Origin: Acheta domesticus
Lineage: Eukaryota; Arthropoda; Insecta; Orthoptera; Gryllidae
NCBI GenBank assembly: GCA_031308135.1
Contig: JAHLJT010009355.1
Span: forward strand, 6,199,217-6,263,216
Reading direction: 5' to 3'
Length of the DNA stretch: 64,000 nucleotides
A program made the position numbers and the translations under genes. The notes under the pieces are model-generated. The model saw only the letters and a program-made list of their open reading frames with translations. It was not told the origin of the DNA and searched no databases. Shown piece by piece: positions 32,850 through 44,824 of the stretch (position 1 is its first letter; every line of letters starts with the position of its first letter).

Positions 32850-35800
32850 CCGGGTCCCACCAGTCAAATAATAAAAGAGTCCGACACTTTGTACAAAATT
32901 GGCTCATTAATTGTACAAGTTGGGATACTGAGAATATTTTTTGGGCCGTTGACGAAGACTGCTTCTCTTAACTGTACATTTGATTCCGTTTTCGCTAATT
33001 TATTTTATTTTACGTTACATTCCTGAAGTCAATTAACCAAATAGATCTATGTAGTCTAAATTTGAAATTTATTATTATACATTTTCAACATTGAGCTATA
33101 TTATTCATTTCTGAATATGTAAACAAAACGTGTCAAAAATAGTGACAGCTTCTGCCTGAGAAGGACATTTGGATTGGAAACACGTGTGATGTGCTAACAG
33201 CACCAATGTCAGCAGCATGTCAGAAGCACGTTCCAAGTCTATCATTAGTCCCAGTAAATAATGAAGCGTGTGACATAAATATGATTGGGACACGAATGTG
33301 AGCGTGAAATATTTCCGAGTGCATTACGCTAATGTGCATCCTTCTATAATTAATGAACGCCACTATGAATAACTCTAGTAACAGGTCAACTTTCGATGAT
33401 AAATATTTTTTCCTTTCAATAGTTCATTGATTATTAGCGCCTTACTCCCGAAGGTTTCTATGAAATGTTGTGTCATCGATGGTGAACGAGGTTTTGGGGA
33501 TATATGCGAGAGGTTGGGAGTCGAATATAGGTAATTAAACATTTTATAACAATATAAAATATTTGAGAGTTATGTTTAGTGACATTTAATAGCTGCTGTC
33601 TATACGAATATTATTTAACATAGAACATTTTTGTCTGGTGAGAAATTGTACAGATGTATTTATCATTCGATTAAAATCAATTCCGAATTGATCCTGGTTG
33701 GAAGAAATAGATCTCCATTAGGATAACGTTTATTGTTACATCTCAGTTCATTTAATGTTGCGCCTTCATATTACTTAACGTACGAGTCACATAAAAATTA
33801 TTTTGTTTTCCAGGCAGGGTAATTTTATTCGTCGAACTTCTTTCCACAAGTGTTTGAGCTTCTATGAAGCTCACAATGTCTATAAATTTCTTGATCATCA
33901 AAGTATTTTGGTTCAAGAAGGCATCATCGTTGCCTGGCCTCAATCACGCTATTGTTTGACACAATTCGACGTCTTGCCATGTCACTTATGCTATTGTGTA
34001 TTGCAACATTGTAACAACAATTATAGTTACAAAAATAATTATTATTGAGTATCCAGTTTCCTGTTGATATCGAGGTCTTGCGCTATGTTCACTACGCACT
34101 TCGATCTGCCCGAATAAGTCTGACCGCTGTAACATTTTCAACATTGATGACAATGCCGTGACTGGTCACGGAATGACTGGTCATGGCGCGATTCGTTCCC
34201 TCTCGATGGTCGCCCGTGTTGACATCGCTTTGTCTACTCATCTCAACCTGCAAGTGTCATGCAGTTCTCTGCGAACATCCTCGAAAGGCCATAAATATAG
34301 ACCGGAAAAATATGTAGTATAAAACGTCAAAATATGTACATAAATATGTAATGAAAACAGTAAGAATATGTAATAAATAATGTAAAATCGTATATAATAT
34401 GTAATATTAAAATACTCATATTTAAGTATAAAACTAATATTTATATTAATACTAATATTAAAGGGTAAAACCCCTTTATATGATACGAAATCACATTTAT
34501 AAAAAAAATTCCTAAACAAATTTTAAAATAATACGAACGATATATTACGAAAATAATTTTGAGAGTACAAGTTGAAGCACTGTTCGTTATTCAACTTTCC
34601 CGTCATTAGTATAAACGTGATCTATTGTTATTCAGGACCGTAGTTTAGCAGCCAGACCAAGGTGCATATAAGCAAATTTAAATGTACCTTAAGCAATACA
34701 AGCCATCGTACAAACTGGCGATATCTGTGATCAGCAAACAAACACAGCAGCCTGCAACAGTTCTCATCAAAGTATGAAATGTCGGCGATCGCCAAAATAT
34801 CTCGGAAATTAAGGTTAAAGGTCACGAAACAGGCTTCAGTGATACTTATCACATCTAGATTTAATTAATAATGAAGGGGAAAATGCTGATTTAAAAAAAA
34901 TCAGTAAAAAACATGAAATATAATTGAAGAAAATCGATAGAATGAAAAAATAGTTTGTAAAAATAGCAAAATATGTAAAATATGTGATATAGTACTAAAT
35001 ATATGAAAATATGTAACGAAAAAATTGGATATTGTATTAGGAGAGGGACGATTCGCCAAGATTTCAATTTTGAGAACGGTAAGTAGAAAGACATGTAATT
35101 ACTTAAAAAATATATAATTACTTAAAATCGGTCTCTAGTGATGAATATTGATTGTCGCAACGCCTTGGGAGGCGGCTACAAACTGCGTCAAACTACGAGA
35201 ACTTGGACGCTCCCTATTACTTGTACGCCGGGCCACCGTGCGCAGGTTCCTTGGTTTGCAGGTTTGCCAAACTCGGAAAATGAAAATTTATCACTAGAAT
35301 AAATTTATTTTTCTTCTATGGCTGCGTTCTTTTGATTTTTAGTAAACGATATCTCGTTTCCTTTTCTCTGACGTAGTTTCCTCATCTCGTGACTGGATAT
35401 ATCACTTTCCAGGTAATTACTAAACGGCACAATGCTAAACAAATATATATGTTGTATTGAATATTCTATGTTATATTGACGAATTCCGATATAATAATAG
35501 TTTATGGTGCATCAATCCACTGAACCAACGAACAAAGAAATTACAGAATTACAAGAACAAATAGTTACAAAGAACTACAACACAAAAAAGAATTACAAGG
35601 ATGCTAATAATCATTACGCTTGTTAGAAAAAATGCAATTTAGGGACAACCTGATGTGTGGATATTGACGTTGATCCTATATACCTTAGCGAAAGGTGCAT
35701 CATGTACGTACATGCAATTAAGTCAGAGTTCCTCTGTTCGGAACTTCATCCAATACTCCTGCATGTAAATTTTAACATTGTACTTTAGTCAGCTGTAATA

Positions 35801-36160
35801 TAGTTTAAATTTTCTTCAGTCATCAAGATAGGTTGAAATGAAACTAAACAGGTAGTAAGATAAAGAATATCAAAACTTATTATACGAGAGTCAGGGCATA
35901 ATGTCATGGCAACAAGGTTTGTGAAAATACAAGTACGGGTGGTAAATATTAAATATATCCATGAAAGGACAAGATATAAACTAAGTGCATGAATATTTAA
36001 CGCCACACCGATAATTGTGTTTCTCTAATTTATTGAGGTGTTTGAAATGATTGGTTTCATGAATCAAAGCATTTTAGCAATACACTAGTACACAACATTG
36101 CAAAAGCAGTATATGCCAGTTCGAAGGGCACGATTAAGCTGCAGTTCGAATACCTCGGCG
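32850..36160. other. AT-rich non-coding DNA with AATATGTA clusters
   Basis: No gene seen over 3.3 kb. AATATGTA occurs five times at 34309-34403 and again at 34970 and 35008. A balanced patch at 35155-35275 has no recognisable motif. Confidence 0.45.
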
Positions 36161-36171
36161 CTACATCCTCG

Positions 36172-36263
36172 GTCCCATCATACAGCCAGGACCCGAACCC
36201 ACGACCGCGGTCCGAGATCACTACTGCACCACTGGCTTAGCGGTCTCGGCCACGGGGCCGACT
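36172..36263 (-). mobile_element. SINE B-like tRNA head, truncated
   Basis: On the minus strand it reads GTCGGCCCCGTGGCCGAGAC with A box (TGGCCGAGACCG) and B box (GGGTTCGGGTCC) correctly spaced. The body of SINE B (TTTCACCCC, CCAATAGTGG) does not follow, so this is a different subfamily or a truncated copy. It directly abuts the GC island carrying the 10-bp minisatellite. Confidence 0.65.
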
Positions 36264-36411
36264 ACCTCTCCCAGTGCGAAGCCATCTTGTGGCCGGATGA
36301 GCCTCTCCGCGCCGCCCCTTGAGCGGCGGCCGGCCCGCACGGCGCCCCCATCTAAATTCAAAGCCCGCCCGAAAGACCGCGCAGGGCAGCGCGGGCCCTC
36401 GCGGGACGGGG
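36264..36411. other. CpG-rich leader of the minisatellite
   Basis: Non-repetitive GC-rich DNA between the SINE head and the array, ending in GACGGGGCGGCGAGGGTGGC, from which the repeat unit appears to grow. Confidence 0.5.
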
Positions 36412-37000
36412 CGGCGAGGGTGGCGAGGGGCGGCGAGGGGCGGCGAGGGGCGGCGAGGGGCGGCGAGGGGCGGCGAGGGGCGGCGAGGGGCGGCGAGGGG
36501 CGGCGAGGGGCGGCGAGGGGCGGCGAGGGGCGGCGAGGGGCGGCGAGGGGCGGCGAGGGGCGGCGAGGGGCGGCGAGGGGCGGCGAGGGGCGGCGAGGGG
36601 CGGCGAGGGGCGGCGAGGGGCGGCGAGGGGCGGCGAGGGGCGGCGAGGGGCGGCGAGGGGCGGCGAGGGGCGGCGAGGGGCGGCGAGGGGCGGCGAGGGG
36701 CGGCGAGGGGCGGCGAGGGGCGGCGAGGGGCGGCGAGGGGCGGCGAGGGGCGGCGAGGGGCGGCGAGGGGCGGCGAGGGGCGGCGAGGGGCGGCGAGGGG
36801 CGGCGAGGGGCGGCGAGGGGCGGCGAGGGGCGGCGAGGGGCGGCGAGGGGCGGCGAGGGGCGGCGAGGGGCGGCGAGGGGCGGCGAGGGGCGGCGAGGGG
36901 CGGCGAGGGGCGGCGAGGGGCGGCGAGGGGCGGCGAGGGGCGGCGAGGGGCGGCGAGGGGCGGCGAGGGGCGGCGAGGGGCGGCGAGGGGCGGGGAGGGG
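36412..37000. repeat. 10-bp minisatellite CGGCGAGGGG, 56 perfect copies
   Basis: From 36431 to 36990 the unit CGGCGAGGGG repeats 56 times without a single change, preceded by one TGGCGAGGGG variant. Each unit holds two CpGs and recreates the GC box GGGGCGG at each junction. Because the period is not divisible by three, every frame on both strands reads a 10-residue cycle (for example GGEGRRGAAR) without stops. That explains the 324-402-residue frames, which are not genes. The plus strand has four-G runs every 10 bp and could form G-quadruplexes. Copy number may be misassembled. Confidence 0.97.
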
Positions 37001-37570
37001 GCGGGGAGGGGCGGGGCGGGGAGGGGCAGGACGGGGCGGGGCGGGGAGTGTCGGGGCGGGGCGAGGTGGGAGGCGAGGTGGGGGGCGCGGTGGGCCGGGG
37101 CGGGGCGGGGCGAGGTGGGGCGGCGCGGGGCGGGGCGAGGCGGGGCGGGAGAGGGGGCGGGGAGAGGTGGGGTGGGACGGGCCGGAGCGAGGTGGGGCCG
37201 AGCCGGAGCAAGGCGGGGAGGGGCGGGGCAAGGAGGCGTGGCGAGAGGGCGGGGCGAGGCAGGGAGGGGCGGGACGGGGCGGGGAGAGGTGAGGCGGGGC
37301 GGGGCGAGGGGGACGGGGCGAGGTGGGGAGGGGCGGGGCGATGCGGGGCGGGCCGGGGCGGGCCGGGGCGGGCCGGGGCGAGGCGGGGTTTGGGCGCAGG
37401 GCGAGGCGGGGCGCTGCGGAGCGGAGCGGGGCGAGGCTGGGCGGGGCGGGGAGGGGCAGAGCGGGCGCCTTTCGCGACGCAATTTGCGGAAGTCCGGGGG
37501 CGTGAAAGGGCGGGACTAGGGGGCTAATTCGCCCGCGCCCCGCCCCGCCCCGCTTCGTGCGCGGGGTAAG
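37001..37570. repeat. Degenerate GGGGC/GGGGAG field
   Basis: G-rich pentamer variants (GGGGC, GAGGC, GGCCG) continue the array with strong strand bias, ending in CGCCCCGCCCCGCCCCGC near 37532-37552 where the bias flips. Long frames continue only by composition. Confidence 0.85.
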
Positions 37571-37770
37571 TTACCACGCCCCGGGCGGAGGGACGGCCTT
37601 CGTCGAGGCAACTTCATAAATTCGGAACGAACTTTTTAATGCGGCGACAAAGGGACGTGTGCCGACGCAGATGCATAATTGAAGGCGCCGGGATCTCAAC
37701 CCAGGCCAGCGCCGCCCCGACTTCCGGTCTCGCACTTCTCCGCGGGAATATTTCCCAGGAATACGGAATA
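37571..37770. other. GC-balanced shoulder of the minisatellite island
   Basis: Non-repetitive transition back to AT-rich DNA. Short overlapping frames on both strands, no coding support. Confidence 0.4.
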
Positions 37771-37774
37771 AAAT

Positions 37775-40365
37775 TAATTTTTTTGAGCGCATTAAAGTGC
37801 GATATTTTCGGAACTCCAAGCTCATAATCCAATGTACCGAAAAAGGAGCAGTCGTTCTTAAAATTATGCTATATCAGATTTTGAAGAAAATGTCTCTACA
37901 TGAGAACAATCTAAAAAGCATGGACTTTTTCTGCCATTAACATAATTATCGTATTTTAAATTCTGCTAAACTAATATTTCTGTTCGTTTTTCTCATGGCT
38001 GACTGTTTCTATACAACTCTCCCCCATGCACTCATTAAAAAGGACAAATCTTGATATTAATAATGATATTTAATTACTTAGTTACGATTTCTAATGGATA
38101 ATTCTAAAATTATTCATGTAACAAGTATTGAAACCAGCTCTTTTATCAACGATCTCTAGTCCGATGAAATTTTTCGTTCAGTTTACCTGTCTCTTTGAGC
38201 AAATGCTGAGACGGCTTCTTATTTTGTTTGTGGATATAAACCATTCAGTATCTGTGCACATTTTCTAATGTTCAGTGGAGAATATGGTTAATCTAGAAAT
38301 CGTTCTCCATGTTCTCGAGGCTGTGTGTCGATTTCGTCACGATGGAATGGTACGGTACAAGCGCCAAAATCTATATCTGATTTGCATATGCTTATAGATT
38401 TTATTACAAGGGAGCATGTATTTTCGTACCAATTCTAGCCAAAATCGATCGTTGCTACCTATATTAAAAATTCCATTTTATACGTATGACTGAGGGCTGA
38501 AATCCCATATCTCAAGAAACCGTGCACAGATTGCACTTCCTATAGAACGTCACACGTTTTAACTATTTCTTCACGTCAAATAAGTACATACATTTTAAGC
38601 TGTTTGCAAACTAAACATGGCTTATTGATAACTCGTTGTTTTGTGTCTGAAATGTTATAGAACAATTAACGAGGAAAAGAAGAGGGGAATTTGAAAAAAG
38701 TGTTTATAGTAACTGACCTTTATAAATAAACTTTATTTATGTTTGTGATTTGCAACAGAATTGAGGAGTTTGCATTGTATTTACACAACTTGCACACTTA
38801 AAAAAATAATGCATCATTTTAATTTATTTTAGAAGAATTTCCAATAATTAAACGAAACCAGAAAAGGCATTTCTCATCTTGTTTGAGAAATACATCTACA
38901 TTGTTTGGACACCAGCACGTTGTTTTTATGGTGCAATTCCCAGTATGATAAAATCGAATGTAGAGTAATAAAATTCATTAAAATATTGTATTTATATTTA
39001 AATATTTCATTTACAAATTCTATAGTATTATTTGAAGTAATATTTCCATGCATTAGAGTAAACTAATGACGTTTTCGCAAGCAATACATTTCACAAGCCT
39101 ATTTTGGCACATATACACATATCGCTTGGCTCGTTGCCTTTAAGGAGCCATTCTCTCCCTATGTCAAACTAGTCTCCCTCGGCCCTCAACAAAAATAGCT
39201 GCTGTTTAAAGCCCATTAGTGTCAAGCATATTCGTTTATTTAAACTAGTGGTAATGTAACAGCACATATTCGCATTATTTGTAACTTTTGCAATTTTCGG
39301 GAACTTAAGAGATCAAAGAATATCTGAGCCATTTTTAAAGAGTTCCTTACTCTATCCTGGAAATAAAATTTAAAGTAAAACTTTGTACTGGTTTTGAAAC
39401 TTCTTTATAAATTGCTTTCTCTCGAATCAAAACTTACGTAAATAGAACTCGTATTTCAAAAACTTGCAGGTGACCTTACTTAAAAGATTAATTTTGGATT
39501 ATTTTCTTTTTCCATTAAGGAAATATCTTTAATATAAATTGTAGTTTTTCTATGTTTATTGTTTGCATTTTTCTAAATGAAGAGAAAAGGATTCGCACCA
39601 TTCTTGAAAGCATATTTTGGGTTATCCCAGAAAAAAAATCAAAAATTTGGAGCTTATTTTTAGAATTTGTTTAAAATATTGTAAAGGCTTGATGTGAAGA
39701 ACCCTCAAGTATTAAAATATCCGTTTCAAATTCGTAGGATCTCTAGTTCGGTGAGACCGTTGGAAGAATTTCAATTTTGGAGACAATCTTCAAAACGCTT
39801 TAGGCACTAACTGCCACAAACGGACAGCCGGACAGTTTTACTAACCAATTTTTCGGCATCAAGGACTCACAATACCTGAATTCTTTCTTCACAATGTGAT
39901 AGAGAATGTTATTTTGTATATCTGGGAACAAGATTCATCCACTTTTTTGACAATACCAGTTTTCTGAATCTGTATGGGAAAATTCCCATATTTCCATGCA
40001 ACATTACAGTATTTTTTCTTTTAACATGTAAGTACAGAATATTGAAGAGAAAGTAAGTAGTCATTACTAACAGGACTGCAGAAGAAAAATAGCTCAATAT
40101 TTTAAAAAATACTGACGAGTTCGAAACGAAAGGAAAATAAGTTACAGTAAAGAACAAAAGTCTTTTATCTTACCCTGACATCATTTCTATGTTCATCATT
40201 TCTGTGTTTCATCATCGCATTGATATATATAAAAAAACAAAATATTGGTTTCTTTAGCAACCTACTTTCTAATACTGCTGCCATATTTTGTGTGGGTTCT
40301 TTCTGCGCGAGGAGAAATTAAAAAGATCGCTTGCTTCGTTCCTTAAACAATAAGCGCGAGTAAAC
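37775..40365. other. AT-rich non-coding DNA
   Basis: No gene or repeat recognised over about 2.6 kb. Confidence 0.5.
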
Positions 40366-40369
40366 GAAA

Positions 40370-40665
40370 GGACGCGGCCTCCCTCCGAGTCTAATTCTGC
40401 CCGTAATAAGTTTCCCGCAACGAGAAAGGGCGCGGCCTCCCGGGGCCCTCGGCGCTTCGGGGCGCGCCAGCCCAGGCCGGGCCAGCCCAGGCCGGGCGGG
40501 CCGGGCCAGATTTTGTGATTAATGGGCACGGGGCGGCCGCACGGGGAGCGCCCGTGCCCTCCTGCCCTCCCCCACCGCCCCGCCCCGCTCTCTCCGCCCC
40601 GCCCGCGTCCCCAACCACCCACACCGCGTTTCCCACCCTCGTCGCGACGACCAGCTTCCTTCATT
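40370..40665. other. CpG-rich island with GGCCGGGC repeats
   Basis: AGCCCAGGCCGGGC occurs twice at 40468-40497, followed by GGCCGGGCC and a C-rich stretch. Frames on both strands are compositional. Confidence 0.45.
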
Positions 40666-40913
40666 CAACCCGCAGCCAATCCTTTTGCCTCACCCATTTC
40701 TTTCTTTTTTTCAACTCGTCCCTTTCATTCCTCTCGCTCAAACTACCATGTACGGTCCCCGGACTCGCATTCCCTCCCGCCGCTCGGTTGTTCCAGTACC
40801 CATACTTCTCTTCCACCCCACTGCTCGATTTATAAAATTTTAGGCCCCAAAATTAATCATTAATTTAATATTTGTAAATACATTATAGTTGAATATATAC
40901 AGATGGATTGATA

Positions 40914-41034
40914 GATAGAGAGAGAGAAAGGGGGAGAGAGGAAGAGAGAAAGGGGGAGAGAGAGGAAGAGAGAAAGGGGGAGAGAGAGGTAGAGAGAAAG
41001 GGGGAGAGAGAGGTAGAGAGAAAGGGGGAGAGAG
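40914..41034. repeat. 24-bp polypurine minisatellite, about 5 copies
   Basis: Unit AGAGAGAAAGGGGGAGAGAG plus AGGT/AGGA, nearly identical over five copies. The 24-bp period yields an 8-residue cycle (LSPPFSLP) on the minus strand. Confidence 0.9.
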
Positions 41035-41055
41035 ATTAATTATTTTTCCAAAACT

Positions 41056-41185
41056 TAACACTTTGACTGCCGTGTGCATCACATGTGATGCACAGTAGGT
41101 TTTTGTGACTGGCCGTGTGCATCATATACGATCGCGTACAGAGCTGTGGATTTTTGCTTGTGAATCATATACAATCACAGCTCCA
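41056..41185. repeat. TGTGCATCA/ATCATATAC palindromic repeats
   Basis: 41073-41094 is a perfect 22-bp palindrome with half TGTGCATCACA. The related words GGCCGTGTGCATCATATACG (about 41110) and GTGAATCATATACAATCAC (about 41160) follow. It may be the end of a DNA transposon. The adjoining minus-strand frame (41192-41533) was not assignable to a transposase. Confidence 0.5.
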
Positions 41186-41934
41186 TTGAAATCAAGTGGG
41201 TGACTTGTTCTGCTGGCCAAGTGTAAAAGATTTTTGCCTTTCGTTATTGGTTGGCACCCCTGATTCGCTGGAAATAATAATTTTTTGAGCACCAAAACCC
41301 AGTGCCTGGACACCTAATTGGAGAGTGGTCATGCCCAAAATCAAAAGTTGACGAAATATCCTCTGGCAGTCAAAATGTTTCACTTTCTTCTCCCCTGTAT
41401 ATTTCGGTACAATCACTTCCTTCATTGCAAATGTGTCCGCGACGCTCCGGCGTTTCCCACTTCGCCCCGAATTCATCCGCCTCGCAGCCGATGTGACGCG
41501 CCTCGATCTGAAATTAATTAGCATTCCAATCAATCTTGGTTTCTTTCTCCCTCCCTCCCTCCACTCGAAATCTGATCATTCGTCTTCGTTCACTGGTTGC
41601 TTGCACTAATTATTCTTCCCTGCACGTTTCGATCTCGCGTTTAAGTTATTCCAATTTCTCCGTCTCACTTAAAGTGGATTCTTGTTCCTTTAAAGAGGAA
41701 ATACAGTCAGAGATCTATGCCTGTAATTTACTAATTCAGCAATACGTTATTGATTATTTTATTCATTTTGAACGAAGTTATACCGTGAAAACAGCGCTTG
41801 GTGTTGGAAAAGTATCCATCGTTGGTTCAGTTCCGACCAATCCTAAAGAAATAACATCTGTGGCCAAACATGTCTTCCCTCACCTTCTCCGAGACACATT
41901 TCTTTCCCCCACTCCACATCACCTTTTGTCTCGT

Positions 41935-42255
41935 AACATCCACTATTGACCTCGCGCTCCGCCCGCCCTCGCGGCGCTCCAAAGCCGAACTTCCGTGCCA
42001 CGCCGCCCCGCCCCGCCCCGCCCCGCCCCGTCCCAACGGGATTCCAGCCGCCACAACCGCCTTGCGATAGCCCCGGCCGCGCCCTTATCGGCCCTTTGCA
42101 GGCGCCCTGCGCAGCCCTTTGTCTCGGCGGGCGGGCGGCCGCCGCCGCGAGGCCGCCAGGGGCGAAGGGCGGCGCACGCACGCCCCGGGGACGAGGCGCT
42201 GGCGGCGCCAAATTGCGATGGTTGCGCAAGCGCTTGCGAAACTTGCAGCAGACAA
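41935..42255. other. CpG-rich island
   Basis: Includes a (CCCCG)n run (about 42004-42032) and GGCGGCC-rich DNA. Four plus and two minus frames overlap, a compositional pattern. No promoter fixed. Confidence 0.45.
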
Positions 42256-42329
42256 AATAACCAGCTGTTAAGCTGAATAAAACGCTGTTTAATATATTCG
42301 TTATACTATAATGATATAATATCGACGTA

Positions 42330-42657
42330 ACAGTAACGGAAATGAGGATGTATGGAAGCAGATGGAGGTAATTTGTTCAATTACTAAAAGATTAGAAAAC
42401 AAAGCACACCAATGGTATGTTCACGTCCAGAGGATGCCAGAAGGAAGATGGCCAAAGAAAATTTTGGAATGGCAACCATCAAGAAGAAGGAAGGGAGGAA
42501 GGCCAACTCTGGAATGGGAAAAATACATCATAGAAGCCATGCAGAACAGAAGTTTAAGACCTGGTGATTGGGAAAACCTAGATCTGTGGAGGTCGAAAAC
42601 GGCAAACTCCTGAAGGGAAAATGCCGAAGAAGAAGAAGTAATAGTAACACAGTAACG
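42330..42657 (+). pseudogene. 5'-truncated RTE-type LINE tail with target duplication
   Basis: The frame from about 42315 to 42613 contains NEDVWKQM, HVQRMPEGRWPKKILEW, RRKGGRPTLEWE and LRPGDWENLDLWR, the C-terminal tail seen downstream of reverse transcriptase in RTE-like endonuclease/reverse-transcriptase proteins. The stop lies just after KTANS, then GAAGAAGAAGAAG, a short tandem 3' tail. ACAGTAACG at 42330-42338 and 42649-42657 is a 9-bp target duplication, giving a 310-bp insertion 42339-42648. The frame is intact over the retained tail, so the insertion may be fairly young. It lacks endonuclease and polymerase domains and cannot move itself. Confidence 0.75.
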
Positions 42658-42683
42658 AAAAGCCACTCAGATCGGTCTGTGCT

Positions 42684-43250
42684 CGTTAAGGATTCAACCG
42701 GACAGGTGGCTCAGGGCATGTCACTGCAGTGCCTCTGACTGGGAGGTTCTATGGTTCTAGCCCCAAGAATTTCGACACCAGCTTTTTAGCTAGGTCAAAA
42801 TCAGTCGCTGTCTGGAGGAGGATTCTAGCGGCCGGCTGCTCTGATAGGGTGGCTGCTCTTTCTCCGATCAACTCTAGGTGAGCGACGAGCGATACCCTAA
42901 CAAACTGGTCACGGACCACGGGCGATCTTTCCTTCCTCTTCCTTGTCCTATCCTCTCCTCTTACACCACACTTACACTAACATGCATTACACTACCGCAC
43001 ATGCCGGGAGACCAGTCGGGAGCTTACAACGTGTCCCGGCTGCGGCGGTGCCCCCGCTGGTGGGAGATACCTGGTAGGGGAAACCCCGGTAGCCGACGGT
43101 AGGTGGGCGCCGGATCTCGCCATCCAGCGGAGGAAGATCACCGCCTCCTCACGAGGAAAAATCAAGCACTACACTTACGGTACGAATGACCTTAGAAGTT
43201 CACGCATCTGAAATCACCAACAACAACCAACCAACCAACGTTAAAAATTC
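42684..43250 (+). mobile_element. SINE A, copy 3, full-length with target duplication
   Basis: Element 42696-43238 begins AACCGGACAGGTGGCTCAGG with A box (TGGCTCAGGGC) and B box (GGTTCTAGCCCC). The family body follows, ending AACAACCAACCAACCAA. Flanks CGTTAAGGATTC (42684-42695) and CGTTAAAAATTC (43239-43250) agree at 10 of 12 positions and are taken as the target duplication. At about 543 bp this is the best reference copy: tRNA head, long central body with CTTCCTCTTCCTTG and CATTACACTACCGCACATG, and a CAA-rich tail rather than pure poly(A). Confidence 0.85.
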
Positions 43251-43254
43251 TACA

Positions 43255-44815
43255 TTCGCGTTATGAACATTCGGAACAAATATGCTAAAAATGGTACAAT
43301 ATAATTCTTATTCACAAAATGATATTTCTTTTTAAATGAGCTTTTTTCTTGCAAGAATAAGGTATTATGAAAACTATTGAGCGACACACGGCTGATAAGA
43401 CGCATAATAGAGATACCCAATTCTATCTATGACGTTAATAATTAGCTGTCGTTAATAATGAGAGTTGCACGACTTGTTATGGATAGTGGGTAATATAGAG
43501 TGTAAAAATTAAACCGAAGTTTCGTCTTTATATTATCACCAAACGAATTATACATGAACCACTTTAACCTCTGAAGTCACCAATACCAGTCATAGACTTT
43601 GTGTGGTTTTCAAATTCTGTTCGCAGCCGCTCTTTTGTCTGGAATATATACATACAAAGAATTTTCGGAGCCACGAAGCGCCGGTGGTAGTCTCACGAGG
43701 ACACTTGCATTTCGGAAAAGACGGTGGCAAAAACATTGATATGCTCAAATACATTTCTGCCATTATTTCCTCTCTCATATCCATCAATTCAGAAATTTTC
43801 ATTTTCATTCTTGGTATCCTAATTTCTCTCCGGTAAGACTAAGGAGCAAACTTATTGATTTTATTAATCTTCAACATGAGGTTTTGCAGATTCTGTAAAA
43901 AGGAGACTCAACTGATAAACTTCCGTGTAGCAACAAATCGTTTCTTCTTGCTAATATCTAATTGAACAGAACACGACTATGTGGTTTCCTTAAAATCTAA
44001 ATGATACATTGAAATCAATAACTAAGGAAATTCAGGAAATGCAGTAAGTAATCTTAATGCGTTACAGCTTTATATCATGGCAAACACAAAACAGCGGAGA
44101 TGTGAAGGTTTACTTCTACTTAGACAACACCCTCGACGGGTATGTATGGCAAATTGCCTATCCATCCTGAATCTTTTATTAGTGTTGATAGTTCAGGTTA
44201 TAAGATTTTTCCATCTCTGATTTTTAATTTTTATTTATTTTTTATAAACTGCAATCTTAAGAGACAATTTTCTTGCTTTTTAAAGAAGTCGCACGTTTTT
44301 TTGTGTAGTAGTGTTATTATTGTAATAAAAATGGCCATTTTCAGAAAACATCCATTGTATAAAATCCCACAGGAAAGAGAGTAACGGTGAGAAAAAGTTA
44401 ATTGTATACATCAGTTGAACAATAAATACATGTTTAAATGTCAGGATACCCAATGAACGAAATGAAACATCAACGGACCATTGAATTCTTGTATTTGCGC
44501 AAACCATTTCACAACCCAGAGATCGCCATCGATATTATGAGAGCAGAATTATTTCAGTGCGCTTTTTAGTGGTCAAGTGTTCACTTCATGTCCCAAAGCA
44601 AAACCAATGTTTCGTTTAGGGAACGCCATATATAGAGAACGATCAACTACTAATGAAAAAATTGGCGAATAGGGAAGCTGGAGCAAAAAACATAAAATGT
44701 GCCATGGAAGGAGAGCGAGTTAAAGATGATCCGAAGGCAAAGGCGAGGGCGATGGTGGGAGCAAAGCCATGGACGATGAGCAAAAGGCGATGCGAAAGGG
44801 AGATCGTGAACAAAG
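43255..44815. other. AT-rich non-coding DNA
   Basis: No supportable gene or repeat. Confidence 0.5.
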
Positions 44816-44824
44816 GCGGACACC

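Noticed and set aside
36221..37527. Open frames of 324-402 residues on both strands
   Set aside because: All are the same 10-residue cycle forced by a 10-bp repeat with no stop in any frame; no start context, splice or family support.
41192..41533. Transposase fragment (minus frame, 113 residues)
   Set aside because: No DDE/DDD pattern or recognisable family word could be seen.
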